From NCBI GenBank assembly GCA_937892015.1, contig CALAUY010000006.1, positions 1 to 13,557 of the forward strand: a stretch of 13,557 bases of DNA, in the 5' to 3' direction. The notes beneath the pieces were generated by a model. It made no database searches. It worked only from the letters and a program-made list of their open reading frames with translations, and was not told where the DNA came from. Position 1 is the stretch's first letter. Each line of letters starts with the position of its first letter. Source of the DNA: an uncultured Bacteroidales bacterium (lineage in GTDB: Bacteria > Bacteroidota > Bacteroidia > Bacteroidales > Paludibacteraceae). A program made the translations under genes and the position numbers. Shown here piece by piece: positions 13,487 through 13,557 of this stretch.

Positions 13487-13557
13487 ATGAAGAATTTTGC
13501 ACTTATAGGCGTGGCAGGTTATATAGCGCCGCGACACATCAAAGCTATTGCCGACAC
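13487..13557 (+). CDS. Gfo/Idh/MocA-family oxidoreductase, N-terminus only
   Basis: The window ends 23 codons and 2 nt into this gene. The visible residues, MKNFALIGVAGYIAPRHIKA then IAD, form the first strand and Gly-rich NAD(P)-binding loop of the Gfo/Idh/MocA family. The GYIAPRH form is like WlbA/WbpB, the dehydrogenases that oxidise UDP-GlcNAc uronate at C3 for diacetamido-sugar synthesis in surface polysaccharide. ATG 13487 lies one base after the stop of the UspA-like gene, so it is probably in the same operon. The exact substrate is an inference from the N-terminus only. Confidence 0.75.
   Translation, partial: MKNFALIGVAGYIAPRHIKAIAD

Overview
The window looks like chromosomal DNA of a member of the Bacteroidota, probably Bacteroidales. 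The evidence is a DUF4199 membrane protein, promoters of the Bacteroidota type (about TTTG, 20 nt, then TAnnTTTG) before three genes, mostly weak or absent Shine-Dalgarno sequences, and protein sequences typical of that group for Ffh, Lon and a Crp/Fnr-type regulator. A read artefact near the right end (an inverted repeat running straight into an Illumina adapter sequence) indicates a short-read, probably metagenomic, assembly.

Layout. 1-111: a perfect 54-bp palindrome at the window edge and a partial direct copy. 112-690: a short formate/nitrite-transporter-like membrane protein. 784-2100: ffh, the signal recognition particle GTPase. 2143-2844 (minus): a Crp/Fnr-family regulator, convergent with ffh. 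A compact divergent control region (2845-3015) carries a promoter on each strand and a row of TGCA dyads. 3016-6609: a probable three-gene operon of a DUF4199 protein, a DPM1/GtrB-like family 2 glycosyltransferase and a large TPR protein, the last two in one frame and separated by a single TGA. 6633-9047 (minus): lon, the ATP-dependent protease.

9048-9746 is a 699-nt non-coding region between the divergent lon gene and an export operon. It holds short tandem duplications, a -24/-12-like element facing lon, two arrays of 7-nt repeats and an excellent sigma-54 (-24/-12) promoter facing the export operon. 9747-12772: an MMPL/RND-type exporter (823 aa) overlapping by 4 nt with a LolA-like periplasmic carrier, a pairing that suggests export of a lipid or lipid-like product to the outer membrane, as in aryl-polyene type clusters. 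12797-13485: a UspA-like gene broken by a fold-back plus adapter insertion. 13487 to the end: the start of a Gfo/Idh/MocA oxidoreductase, probably a sugar-nucleotide dehydrogenase for surface polysaccharide.

The left half is mainly housekeeping (protein targeting, proteolysis, regulation). The most distinctive biology is the probable sigma-54-controlled envelope export operon. The most striking sequence anomaly, at 13150-13231, is almost certainly technical and should not be read as a new element or a natural pseudogene.
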